Source: Alteribacillus bidgolensis
GTDB taxonomy: Bacteria > Bacillota > Bacilli > Bacillales > Marinococcaceae
Direction: 5' to 3'
Assembly: GCF_002886255.1 (NCBI RefSeq)
Contig: NZ_KZ614149.1
Coordinates: 434,001 to 498,000, forward strand
Length of the DNA stretch: 64,000 nucleotides
Shown here in pieces: positions 43,547 to 51,654 of the stretch; positions within the stretch are counted from its first letter, which is position 1, and each line of letters starts with the position of its first letter. The notes under the pieces are model-generated. The model was not told where the DNA came from. It saw only the letters and a list, made by a program, of their open reading frames with translations, and ran no database searches. The position numbers and the translations under genes are program-made.

Positions 43547-43897
43547 CGGTTTTAGAAAAGGATAAAATTATATTTGCACATAAAGACTCGGTGGCAAGCC
43601 GTTTTTTCTACACCATTTAAACGAACATATGTTCTTGAAACGTAGTCCTCAGTTACATAAAAAAAGGAAGTTTGTCTGAGTATATGCTCTGAAGACAAAG
43701 GTGTATCCGTTGTTAAGAACCGTTACTTCTTATTGCGTCTGGAAGATCTTTTTTCCATTTTAAAGTATTTACTCTCAATAGTTAGAAATTAAACCATTTC
43801 CCTTTTGGTTAACCCCCTTGCCATGATGTCTTTCCAGTTCTATAAAGAAAAAAGATGAATAAAGTGTACAAACAGCAGGTTGGGAGGAGGAGAAGAA
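43547..43897 (+). other. Intergenic region between efp and spoIIIAA
   Basis: It holds a repeat-like hairpin at about 43586-43606 (CTCGGTGGCAAGCCG...) and a LexA-box-like palindrome at 43622-43635. The yqhV gene of B. subtilis is not seen. The spoIIIA promoter, expected to be sigma-E type, is presumably in the last 100 bp, but no clear -35/-10 could be picked out. Confidence 0.35.
43622..43635. promoter_or_regulatory. LexA (SOS) box-like palindrome
   Basis: CGAACATATGTTCT differs from the Bacillus LexA consensus CGAACnnnnGTTCG at only the last base. It is not next to an SOS gene, being about 260 bp before spoIIIAA, so its function is uncertain. Confidence 0.4.
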
Positions 43898-44821
43898 ATG
43901 GATGACATCTTTGCGCTGTTGCCTGAAAATCTACAACAATTATTTGATAAAATTTCTAATTGGTTTTCCATAGAAGAAATTCGGATTAGAATATTTTCTC
44001 CCGTAGAGATCATAACGTCAGAAAAAGCATTTTATCTTTGTAACAATGATAATGACCCGTATGTCATTACGGAGGAGGATATTGAATATATATTAAACCA
44101 GTTAAGCGAATTTTCGATGTATGCATTTCAGGAAGAATTGAAGCAAGGTTTCATAACGACCAGAGGAGGACATCGGGTTGGTGTCGGAGGACAAGTCATC
44201 CATGAAAAAGGGATTATACAAAGTTTAAAACATATTCGATATTTTAACATTAGAGTTGCGAAAGACCATAAAGGAGCAGCTAAGCAATATTTAGACAAGC
44301 TATATGCAAATGGTTATGACGATACATTAATCATTGGTGCTCCTCAATCGGGTAAAACAACCTTCCTTCGTGATCTTGCTAGATGTGCTAGTAAAGGTAT
44401 GCCCGAAATAAATCTGCCTTCAAAAAAAGTAGCGATTGTTGATGAACGTTCTGAGCTGGCCGCGTGTTATAAAGGAATCCCTTCTTTTGATGTTGGGCCG
44501 AGGACAGATGTGTTAGATGGCTGTCCAAAAGCTGTAGGAATGATGATGATGATTCGATCGATGAGTCCTGAAATGATAATTGTAGATGAAATCGGGAGAC
44601 CAGAAGATGCAGAAGCGATTATGGAAGCCATACATGCAGGTGTAACGATTGTTTGTTCTGCACATGGAACTTCACTTAATGAGATTAAAAGACGTCCCAT
44701 TCTACAAGAATTATTGACTAATGGAATTTTTAGTAATATTGTTACGCTCACTCGAAGGCAAGGAGCCATGAATGCAAATATAGACAGCTTTGTAAAATGG
44801 CAAAAGGCGGCTGAAAAATGA
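43898..44821 (+). CDS. spoIIIAA: Stage III sporulation protein AA
   Basis: A 307-residue AAA+/secretion-ATPase-like protein that powers the SpoIIIA-SpoIIQ feeding-tube complex in the mother cell. Walker A is GAPQSGKTTFLRDL (about residues 147-160), and Walker B with EIIVDEIGRPED is near 222. The start at 43898 has GGAGGAGG upstream and gives exactly the B. subtilis length; the frame opens 18 bp earlier. First gene of the eight-gene spoIIIA operon. Confidence 0.95.
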   Translation: MDDIFALLPENLQQLFDKISNWFSIEEIRIRIFSPVEIITSEKAFYLCNNDNDPYVITEEDIEYILNQLSEFSMYAFQEELKQGFITTRGGHRVGVGGQVIHEKGIIQSLKHIRYFNIRVAKDHKGAAKQYLDKLYANGYDDTLIIGAPQSGKTTFLRDLARCASKGMPEINLPSKKVAIVDERSELAACYKGIPSFDVGPRTDVLDGCPKAVGMMMMIRSMSPEMIIVDEIGRPEDAEAIMEAIHAGVTIVCSAHGTSLNEIKRRPILQELLTNGIFSNIVTLTRRQGAMNANIDSFVKWQKAAEK

Positions 44822-45330
44822 GCTGGCTTGGTGCTTTATTTATATTAACCGCATGCACGTGGATTGGTTTTGAAATTGCAAAAAAACTGACAGAAAGGCC
44901 GAGGCAGCTGCGCCAATTAAAAGTTGCGCTGCAAAGTTTTGAGGCAGAAATAATGTATGGAATGAGTCCGCTCGCTGAGGCAAGTGAAAAAATTAGTAAG
45001 CAGCTTCCGGCACCTGTGTCTTACTTGTTTAAATATTTTGGGGATTATTTAAAAAACGGGGAACGTAATGCTCAAAAAGCTTGGACGAAAAGCCTTGAAG
45101 AAACATGGCCGTATACAGCTATGGGAGCACAGGAAAAAGAAGTAATGATGCAATTTGGGTCCACGCTTGGAAAACACGAAAAAATGCAGCAGCAAAAACA
45201 CATCAGACTAGCAATGGTCCATTTAGAAAAAGAAGAATCAGAAGCTAAGGAGAAACAAAACCGATATGAAAAGATGTCAAAAACACTTGGATTTTTAGCA
45301 GGATTGCTGTTAATTATACTGTTTTTATAG
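44818..45330 (+). CDS. spoIIIAB: Stage III sporulation protein AB
   Basis: A 170-residue protein with an N-terminal transmembrane helix (WLGALFILTACTWIGFEIA), a helical middle and a C-terminal transmembrane helix (LGFLAGLLLIILFL). Resembles the T2SS/T4P F-type platform protein. It overlaps spoIIIAA by 4 bp (ATGA). Confidence 0.93.
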   Translation: MSWLGALFILTACTWIGFEIAKKLTERPRQLRQLKVALQSFEAEIMYGMSPLAEASEKISKQLPAPVSYLFKYFGDYLKNGERNAQKAWTKSLEETWPYTAMGAQEKEVMMQFGSTLGKHEKMQQQKHIRLAMVHLEKEESEAKEKQNRYEKMSKTLGFLAGLLLIILFL

Positions 45331-45376
45331 TTGGATCAGTCCAGCCTCATTTTAGAGGACAAAGGGGGACACAGCA

Positions 45377-45583
45377 TTGGCCTATGATGTAAACACTATA
45401 TTTCAAATAGCAGGCATTGGGATTATCGTAGCTATGATCCACACAGTATTAAAGCAAATGGGGAAAGAAGATTGGGCGCACTGGGTCACTTTAATTGGAT
45501 TTGTCGTTGTTTTGTATATGGTTGCAACCATTATAGATGATCTTTTTCAAAAGATAAAAAGTGTTTTTTTGTTTCAAGGATAG
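45377..45583 (+). CDS. spoIIIAC: Stage III sporulation protein AC
   Basis: A 68-residue protein with two transmembrane helices (IFQIAGIGIIVAMIHTVL and WVTLIGFVVVLYMVATII). Start TTG after AAAGGGGG. Size and order are as in B. subtilis. Confidence 0.93.
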   Translation: MAYDVNTIFQIAGIGIIVAMIHTVLKQMGKEDWAHWVTLIGFVVVLYMVATIIDDLFQKIKSVFLFQG

Positions 45584-45589
45584 GAGGCG

Positions 45590-45991
45590 ATGGTTATTGA
45601 AATCGTGCAAGTGGTCGGTTTCGGTCTCATCGCCACTTTTTTAATTATGGTCATTAACGAACAAAAACCTGTTATCGCATTAGCTATTGCATTAGTAACA
45701 GGAGCAATGATTTTTTTGTTTATAATGGCTCCATTGCAAGCTGCGTTAGAACTCATCTCAACTCTCTCGGGACAAGCTGGCATTAATAATATGTATATTC
45801 AAACACTTTTAAAAATTATAGGCATTGCTTATTTATCTGAGTTTGGAGCTCATATAGCAAGAGATGCTGACCAGGAATCGATTGCTTCTAAAATTGAACT
45901 TGCAGGGAAAATGATGATTATTATGATGGCGATTCCAATCTTTCAAGTATTAATTGAAACGGTACTGGCTCTTATACCCGGCGGAGCGTAA
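45590..45991 (+). CDS. spoIIIAD: Stage III sporulation protein AD
   Basis: A 133-residue protein with several transmembrane helices (VVGFGLIATFLIMVI, ALAIALVTGAMIFLFIMAPL, MMIIMMAIPIFQVLIETVL). ATG follows TAGGAGG, 7 bp after spoIIIAC. Fits SpoIIIAD in size and order. Confidence 0.93.
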   Translation: MVIEIVQVVGFGLIATFLIMVINEQKPVIALAIALVTGAMIFLFIMAPLQAALELISTLSGQAGINNMYIQTLLKIIGIAYLSEFGAHIARDADQESIASKIELAGKMMIIMMAIPIFQVLIETVLALIPGGA

Positions 45992-46003
45992 GGATGTGAA
46001 ATT

Positions 46004-47206
46004 ATGGTAAAAAAAATGTCTCTATGCATCCTTTTTATCATGTTGCTTTTACCTGGAATAGACACGTATGCAGAAACAGAAAACGAAGAGAAAGTTGATG
46101 GTGAAGAAAATACTGGGATTGAAGAGTTAAAAGAACAACACTTGGAATCTTTAGGGCTGGAAGAGGTAACGAAATTTTGGGAGCAGCTGTCAAGGGAGTA
46201 CGGAGTTTTTTTACCAGAATCACAAAAAGGGTCCATTAAAGATTTCTTAACTGGTGACAAGTCGTTTCATCCCAAAGAATGGGGTATAGCTTTCATTCGT
46301 TTTTCGCTGCATGAAGTAACAGCAAATGGGCAATTGATGGGGACATTGCTGCTGCTGGCTGTATTTAGTGCGATATTAAAGGCATTACAAAATGCTTTTG
46401 AAGAGGAATCGGTTAGTAAAGCAGCATACGGTGTCATTTTCATTGTATTAATAATTATTGCCCTAAACAGTTTTTATATTGCAATGAATTATGTGCAAGA
46501 AACCGTAGCTGACATGGTCCATTTTATGATTGCTCTACTGCCTTTAATGCTTGCTCTTTTAGCTTCTAGCGGATCATTTGCTACCGCTGGTTTATTTCAT
46601 CCTCTCGTTATAATGCTCGTACAATCGAGCGGTATATTAATACAGTACGTTATTTTACCTTTTTTATTTTTCTCGGCAGTACTTAGCATTGTAAGCAGCT
46701 TAAATGAACACATCAAAGTAACTAAACTTGCTGAATTACTAAGAAATGCTGCTATGGGTGTACTGGCTGTATTTTTTACCGTTTTTCTAGGAGTAATTTC
46801 AGTTCAAGGGGCAACCGCAGCTGTAACAGATGGAATTGCTATCCGGACTACTAAATTTCTAGCAGGTAACTTTGTTCCAGTAATCGGGAGAATGTTTACG
46901 GACGCTGCAGATACAGCGCTTGGCGCATCTGTACTTCTTAAAAACACAATTGGACTTGCCGGTGTAGGGATACTTTTTATTATTTGTGCGTTTCCAGCTA
47001 TTAAAATTTTAGTTATTGGATTTATTTTTCACTTAACGGCAGCATTAATACAGCCTTTGGGCGAAGGTGCGTTACTTGATGCCCTTTCTACACTGGGAAA
47101 AACAGTACTTTCCATGTTCGCGGCATTAGCAGCTGTATCTTTCATGTTTTTCCTTGCACTTACATTAATTATAGCTTCAGGGAATATTTCTTTGATGGTG
47201 AGGTGA
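46004..47206 (+). CDS. spoIIIAE: Stage III sporulation protein AE
   Basis: A 400-residue polytopic membrane protein with an N-terminal signal-like helix (MSLCILFIMLLLPGIDTYA), an acidic domain, then about seven transmembrane helices. Length matches SpoIIIAE, the largest membrane part of the complex. Confidence 0.93.
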   Translation: MVKKMSLCILFIMLLLPGIDTYAETENEEKVDGEENTGIEELKEQHLESLGLEEVTKFWEQLSREYGVFLPESQKGSIKDFLTGDKSFHPKEWGIAFIRFSLHEVTANGQLMGTLLLLAVFSAILKALQNAFEEESVSKAAYGVIFIVLIIIALNSFYIAMNYVQETVADMVHFMIALLPLMLALLASSGSFATAGLFHPLVIMLVQSSGILIQYVILPFLFFSAVLSIVSSLNEHIKVTKLAELLRNAAMGVLAVFFTVFLGVISVQGATAAVTDGIAIRTTKFLAGNFVPVIGRMFTDAADTALGASVLLKNTIGLAGVGILFIICAFPAIKILVIGFIFHLTAALIQPLGEGALLDALSTLGKTVLSMFAALAAVSFMFFLALTLIIASGNISLMVR

Positions 47207-47212
47207 ATCACA

Positions 47213-47830
47213 ATGGATTGGTTAACCAGCTGGATGAGCAATTTAATTGTTTTTTTGCTTGCTGCGTTCTTATTAGAAATGCTGCTTCCGGCCTCATCAT
47301 TGCAAAAATATGCCAGGCTGGTGCTTTCTTTTATATTAATGCTTATAATTATTGAACCTCTTTTATCGTTAACAAATGGACAAGTAGAAGATATATGGGA
47401 GCAAGAATTAGCAAACTTGAATTTCCAGCCAATTCAATCGGCATCGATAGAATCTAACATGAATAATAAGAAAAACGAAATAGAAGAGGGACAAGATGCA
47501 TATATTTCTAAACAAGTATCTAACCATCTAAGAGAACAAGTAGAAGAAACAATAAAAGAACGTTGGGGGTGGGAAATTGAAGAGCTCCAAACAGAATGGG
47601 AAGGAGACGATCCAGAAGAAATGAAGGTTTATCTTTCCCTTGCTAGATTTTCACCTGAAGAAAACAAGACGGATATTGAACCAGTAAACATTCAGGTGGA
47701 AGAAACGGAAGAAATAGATGACAAAGAAAAAATTTCAGCAATAGAACAGGACGTATACTCGTATTTGACGCAAACATGGGAAGTAGATGAAGAACAAATT
47801 CACATCACAACAGCAAAGGAGGGGGGATAG
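47213..47830 (+). CDS. spoIIIAF: Stage III sporulation protein AF
   Basis: A 205-residue protein with two N-terminal transmembrane helices (LIVFLLAAFLLEMLLP and LVLSFILMLIIIEPLLSL) and a soluble C-terminal domain that resembles SpoIIIAG/FliF ring-building motifs. It touches spoIIIAG by one base. Confidence 0.92.
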   Translation: MDWLTSWMSNLIVFLLAAFLLEMLLPASSLQKYARLVLSFILMLIIIEPLLSLTNGQVEDIWEQELANLNFQPIQSASIESNMNNKKNEIEEGQDAYISKQVSNHLREQVEETIKERWGWEIEELQTEWEGDDPEEMKVYLSLARFSPEENKTDIEPVNIQVEETEEIDDKEKISAIEQDVYSYLTQTWEVDEEQIHITTAKEGG

Positions 47831-48498
47831 TGGCTGAACACAACGATAAACAAAACGTAAAAGAGCGTTTTAAAAAATGGTTCGATAAAGAAGAGAAAAC
47901 AACTTCGAAAAAACCGGTTCCCATTTACCTCGTCATCATCTTAATATTTGGGATTATTTTAATGGTTATAGGGACTTTGGGTAAAGAAAAAGAGGAAGAA
48001 CCTTCTGATCAACAATGGGTTCAAGATAAACAAGAACAAGAAGAATCTTTAGAAGTGAATTCTAAAACGTCCGAAAAATCCGATATGTCTGATGCAGAAA
48101 GAGCTATTCAAACCAGATTAGGTGAAATGCTTGAAAAAATTTCAGGAGTTTCAGAGGTAACCGTAATGGTGAATTTACAAGGAACTGAAGAAAAAGTGTA
48201 TGAAAAAGATACTACGATACGTCAACAAATTACTTCAGAAGAAGATCGTGAGGGTGGAAAAAGAGATTTAGAAGACGGAACGAAAGAGGAACAAGTTGTG
48301 ATTATAAGACAAGGTGAACAGGAAGAACCACTTCTTATTCATACAAAAAAACCAGAGGCAAGGGGGGTGCTTGTCGTTGCTGAAGGGGTGGAAGACATAA
48401 AAGTAAAGGAATGGGTGGTTGAAGCGGTAACAAAAGTAATGGATATTCCACCGCATAAAGTATCTATATTGCCAAGGAACAGGGAGGAAGGAGAATAA
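47830..48498 (+). CDS. spoIIIAG: Stage III sporulation protein AG
   Basis: A 222-residue protein with one N-terminal transmembrane helix (PVPIYLVIILIFGIILMVIG) and a soluble ring-building-motif domain that in B. subtilis forms a 30-subunit ring in the intermembrane space. The start GTG overlaps the spoIIIAF stop. ISGVSEVTVMVNLQGTEE and EARGVLVVAEGVEDI are typical. Confidence 0.94.
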   Translation: MAEHNDKQNVKERFKKWFDKEEKTTSKKPVPIYLVIILIFGIILMVIGTLGKEKEEEPSDQQWVQDKQEQEESLEVNSKTSEKSDMSDAERAIQTRLGEMLEKISGVSEVTVMVNLQGTEEKVYEKDTTIRQQITSEEDREGGKRDLEDGTKEEQVVIIRQGEQEEPLLIHTKKPEARGVLVVAEGVEDIKVKEWVVEAVTKVMDIPPHKVSILPRNREEGE

Positions 48499-48500
48499 AT

Positions 48501-49166
48501 ATGGTATTAAAAAAACAAACCGTATGGTTAATGACGATGCTTAGTTTAACAATTGTTCTAGCCGTTTATTATATTACGTCGCCAAGCGAGGTCGCAGAGA
48601 ACGACCCAGAAGCGGATGAAACGAGTGAAATGACTGCTGCAACAGAAGATGAAGATTGGGTAGAGTGGCTTTCAGAAGAGGATATGGAAACGGCAATTGA
48701 AGAAACAGAACCTCCAACAGAAGGGGGAGAAACTGGAGCTGAAGAGGAAGAAGAAGTTCCAGCGGAGGAAGCAGAAATACACAATGAAAACCAGGAAGCA
48801 AACACACAAGGGAACTTATTTAGTGAGCTGCGCTTAGAAAGGGATGAATCAAGAAGCAGATTACGAGAAGAATATACGGAGGCGATTGCGTCTGAAGATT
48901 ATTCTGCTGCAGAGAAAAGCGAAGTCTTTGATAAGAGAGAACAATTGCAAGAGAAACAGCAGAATGAAAGTATGCTTGAAAGCTTAATTCAATCAGAAGG
49001 ATATGAAGATGCCGTTGTCATTTCAGAAGAAGATAGAACTAGAATTATTGTCCAGGCAGAAGAGTTAACACGAGAAGATGCAGTGATGCTAAATCGGCTT
49101 GCTGCCGAACACTTAGATGTGTCTGATGTGGTCATTGGACACCAGGCAACAGCAGCAGGACAGTAA
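48501..49166 (+). CDS. spoIIIAH: Stage III sporulation protein AH
   Basis: A 221-residue protein with one N-terminal transmembrane helix (QTVWLMTMLSLTIVLAVYYI), a long acidic Glu-rich spacer (about 30-105), and a C-terminal YscJ/FliF-like domain (SEGYEDAVVISEEDRTRIIV) that binds SpoIIQ from the forespore. The acidic spacer is longer and more Glu-rich than I expect in B. subtilis, consistent with a halophile. Confidence 0.93.
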   Translation: MVLKKQTVWLMTMLSLTIVLAVYYITSPSEVAENDPEADETSEMTAATEDEDWVEWLSEEDMETAIEETEPPTEGGETGAEEEEEVPAEEAEIHNENQEANTQGNLFSELRLERDESRSRLREEYTEAIASEDYSAAEKSEVFDKREQLQEKQQNESMLESLIQSEGYEDAVVISEEDRTRIIVQAEELTREDAVMLNRLAAEHLDVSDVVIGHQATAAGQ

Positions 49167-49170
49167 GAAA

Positions 49171-49210
49171 AAGCCTGTGGGACAATCTAACATTGTCTTA
49201 CAGGCTTAAT
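49171..49210 (+). terminator. Terminator of the spoIIIA operon
   Basis: AAGCCTGT and ACAGGCTT enclose ACAAT/ATTGT, giving a two-part stem. Confidence 0.75.
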
Positions 49211-49355
49211 ATTTTAAATACATATTTTAAACACACATGTTTTTATCATATAGACGTGTTTGAAGGGGATAATGAAAAATAGACTTCACCATGATATAAT
49301 TTTAGTATACGTTTAAAACTTAGTGTTAACTAGCTGATGAGGAGCGATTTTATTC

Positions 49356-49724
49356 ATGGAATGGAACGATTTAACAGACGGAGCTAAAGCTGTATTAGAA
49401 CAAACGCGAAACATAAAAAATGACCACATACAGATCGTTGAATTTGAAGTTGGTTTTGAGCATGAATATGGAGAAGGTGAAAACACCTATACCGTTTCCA
49501 TACAAGAAGAGGATTATGAGAATTTGAAACGTTTCACTAAGGAAAATGAATATGGAGATAAATACCATATGGCAAGAAATAAAAACATCGTAAAGATCAT
49601 TTTGCTAGAAAATGGAAAAATCCCCGATAATCTTTCGGAGTTTCCTGTTTTTCGTCAATATAAGTTTGATTACGTCCAAAAACAAGCTGAAAAAGCCGAG
49701 GAAGTTAATACAGAAGAAGATTGA
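49356..49724 (+). CDS. Hypothetical acidic protein at the usual accBC locus
   Basis: A 122-residue acidic protein, ATG after GAGGAG. The family is not recognised. No signal peptide or transmembrane helix; alternating strands and helices (HIQIVEFEVGFEHEYG, YTVSIQEEDYENLKRF, NKNIVKIILLENGKIP) suggest a small alpha/beta fold, ending in an acidic tail. In B. subtilis accB and accC lie here; both are missing. Confidence 0.6.
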   Translation: MEWNDLTDGAKAVLEQTRNIKNDHIQIVEFEVGFEHEYGEGENTYTVSIQEEDYENLKRFTKENEYGDKYHMARNKNIVKIILLENGKIPDNLSEFPVFRQYKFDYVQKQAEKAEEVNTEED

Positions 49725-49774
49725 TTTGGAAAGTAATTGGTGTTTTTATTGTTTAAGCCATGGAGGTGAGAAGC

Positions 49775-50170
49775 ATGAATGAATACCGCACGATTGATTT
49801 GGAAGAAGAAAAGAATGAGTTAGGTAAAATAGAAATATCTCCTGAAGTCATTGAAGTTATTGCCGGACTCGCTGCATCTGAAGTGGAAGGAGTCCACTCT
49901 TTAAGAGGTAACTTTGCTGCAGGAGTTGTGGAGCGGCTCGGTCGTAAAAATCATGGCAAAGGCGTAAAAGTGGAACTTGGCGAAGAAGGGATTACTATTG
50001 AATTATCTGTAACGCTGCGTTACGGGGTTTCTGTACCGGAAGTGGCGAGAAATATTCAGACTAATATTCAACAGGCGCTTCAAACTATGACTTCTATTAC
50101 TTTAGATTCCATTAACATTCATGTGCTCGGTATCCAATTTGAGGTGCAAGATGAAGAGGGAGAACAATAA
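49775..50170 (+). CDS. yqhY: Asp23/Gls24 family envelope stress protein YqhY
   Basis: A 131-residue Asp23/Gls24 protein. The pattern GKIEISPEVIEVIAGLAASE, VEGVHSLRG and VTLRYGVSVPEVARNIQTNI is typical. The start at 49775 follows GGAGGTGAG; the frame opens 15 bp earlier. YqhY homologues are linked to acetyl-CoA carboxylase control and fatty-acid synthesis in B. subtilis. Here the acc genes are gone but YqhY stays next to nusB. Confidence 0.9.
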   Translation: MNEYRTIDLEEEKNELGKIEISPEVIEVIAGLAASEVEGVHSLRGNFAAGVVERLGRKNHGKGVKVELGEEGITIELSVTLRYGVSVPEVARNIQTNIQQALQTMTSITLDSINIHVLGIQFEVQDEEGEQ

Positions 50171-50303
50171 ACGAGGCTTTTTATTGCAATTCATTTGCTA
50201 GTGCAGAATTATTGTTAAGGGGCTGATAAGTGATGGCTGGAAAAAGTGCTGTCATTGCAGCCTCTTTTTTTCCCTGCGAAGAAAGTATAAAATATTACTG
50301 GTG

Positions 50304-50340
50304 AACAAGTATAAGTAAAACTACGGCATTCAACGTACAA
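50304..50340 (+). repeat. Dispersed repeat copy 3
   Basis: GAACAAGTATAAGTAAAACT, then ACGGCATTCAACGTACAA matches the copies at 37654 and 40331. It lies between yqhY and nusB, 44 bp before nusB. It may be a short RNA-forming or regulatory element. Confidence 0.5.
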
Positions 50341-50383
50341 AATGTATGAGTTGCGATAGTTTTTTTAAAAAGGAGAATAGAGT

Positions 50384-50782
50384 ATGAACCGACGTCTAGC
50401 ACGATTAAGAGCTGTTCAGGCATTGTATCAAATGGAGCTCACAGATGCAGGTTGGCAAGCAGCATTAAACAACTCTCTTGAAGAAGATGAAACAGCTGAT
50501 GAATTTTTAACTACATCTGTAAAGGGAACGTTAGATCATTTAACTGAAATAGATAATAAGATACAAAATCACTTAGAACACTGGACTTTGGAGAGAGTCG
50601 GAAATGTTGACCGTTCTATTCTTCGAAAAGCTGTGCATGAAATGTTGTATATGGAAGATATTCCGCTGCATGTCAGTGTTAATGAGGCAATTGAACTTGC
50701 AAAAGCTTTCGGGGGCACGGAATCTGGAAAATTTGTCAATGGCGTATTATCTAATATATTAAAACAATGTGAAAGTGATTAA
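50384..50782 (+). CDS. nusB: Transcription antitermination factor NusB
   Basis: A 132-residue all-helical protein acting with NusE/S10 on rRNA antitermination. RRLARLRAVQALYQMELT and DRSILRKAVHEMLYMEDIP, then VSVNEAIELAKAFGG are conserved. ATG after AAAAGGAG. Confidence 0.95.
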   Translation: MNRRLARLRAVQALYQMELTDAGWQAALNNSLEEDETADEFLTTSVKGTLDHLTEIDNKIQNHLEHWTLERVGNVDRSILRKAVHEMLYMEDIPLHVSVNEAIELAKAFGGTESGKFVNGVLSNILKQCESD

Positions 50783-50800
50783 AACAAGGAGAGGATAAGA

Positions 50801-51649
50801 ATGAGTGCAACTATTATTAGCGGAAAAGAAGTAGCTTCAAGTTTACGAGAAGAAATCAAGAAAGAAGTGAATTCTATTAGTATTACACCAGGACTAGCTG
50901 TGATTCTTGTAGGGGATAATCCTGCTTCTAGATCATATGTGAAAGGCAAGGAAAAAGCTTCAAAAGAAGTAGGCATTTATTCAGAATTAAAAGAGCTGTC
51001 TTCTGATATATCTGAAAAAGAATTGTTGGATATAGTTGATTATTATAACGAAAAGCCTTCCATACATGGCATTCTTGTACAATTACCTCTACCAGGCCAT
51101 ATTTCAGAAAAGAAAGTGATTGAACATATTTCACCAGAGAAAGACGTGGATGGCTTTCACCCTATAAATATAGGGCGGATGATGACAGGTAAGGATGCTT
51201 TTTTACCTTGTACACCATATGGTATATTACAAATGTTAAAATATAAAAATATCCAAACCGAAGGAAAGCATGCTGTCGTAGTTGGAAGAAGCAATATTGT
51301 CGGAAAACCTGTTGGACAGCTCCTTCTAAATGAAAATGCTACGGTTACATATTGTCATTCTAGAACCCCTGACTTAGCTTCTTTCACCTCAAAAGCTGAT
51401 ATCTTAATTGCAGCTGCAGGCAGAGCAGAATTTATAGACGCTGCATACGTAAAAGAAGGAGCAGTTGTCATAGATGTAGGTATGAATCGCAAAGATGACG
51501 GAAAACTTTGCGGGGATGTAGCCTTTGAAGACGTGAAAGAAAAAGCTTCGTTTATAACTCCTGTACCAGGAGGAGTAGGCCCTATGACCATTACAATGCT
51601 GCTTTATAACACTTTGCAGTCAGCAAAGAAGCATGCAGAAAGGGTTTAA
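50801..51649 (+). CDS. folD: Methylenetetrahydrofolate dehydrogenase/cyclohydrolase
   Basis: A 282-residue bifunctional enzyme interconverting methylene-, methenyl- and formyl-tetrahydrofolate. SRSYVKGKEKASKEVG has the catalytic Tyr/Lys, HGILVQLPLPGHI and KDVDGFHPINIGRM follow, VVGRSNIVGKPVGQLL binds NADP, and PVPGGVGPMTITML closes. It can use the methylene-THF made by the gcv system in the same window. Confidence 0.95.
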   Translation: MSATIISGKEVASSLREEIKKEVNSISITPGLAVILVGDNPASRSYVKGKEKASKEVGIYSELKELSSDISEKELLDIVDYYNEKPSIHGILVQLPLPGHISEKKVIEHISPEKDVDGFHPINIGRMMTGKDAFLPCTPYGILQMLKYKNIQTEGKHAVVVGRSNIVGKPVGQLLLNENATVTYCHSRTPDLASFTSKADILIAAAGRAEFIDAAYVKEGAVVIDVGMNRKDDGKLCGDVAFEDVKEKASFITPVPGGVGPMTITMLLYNTLQSAKKHAERV

Positions 51650-51654
51650 CTGTA

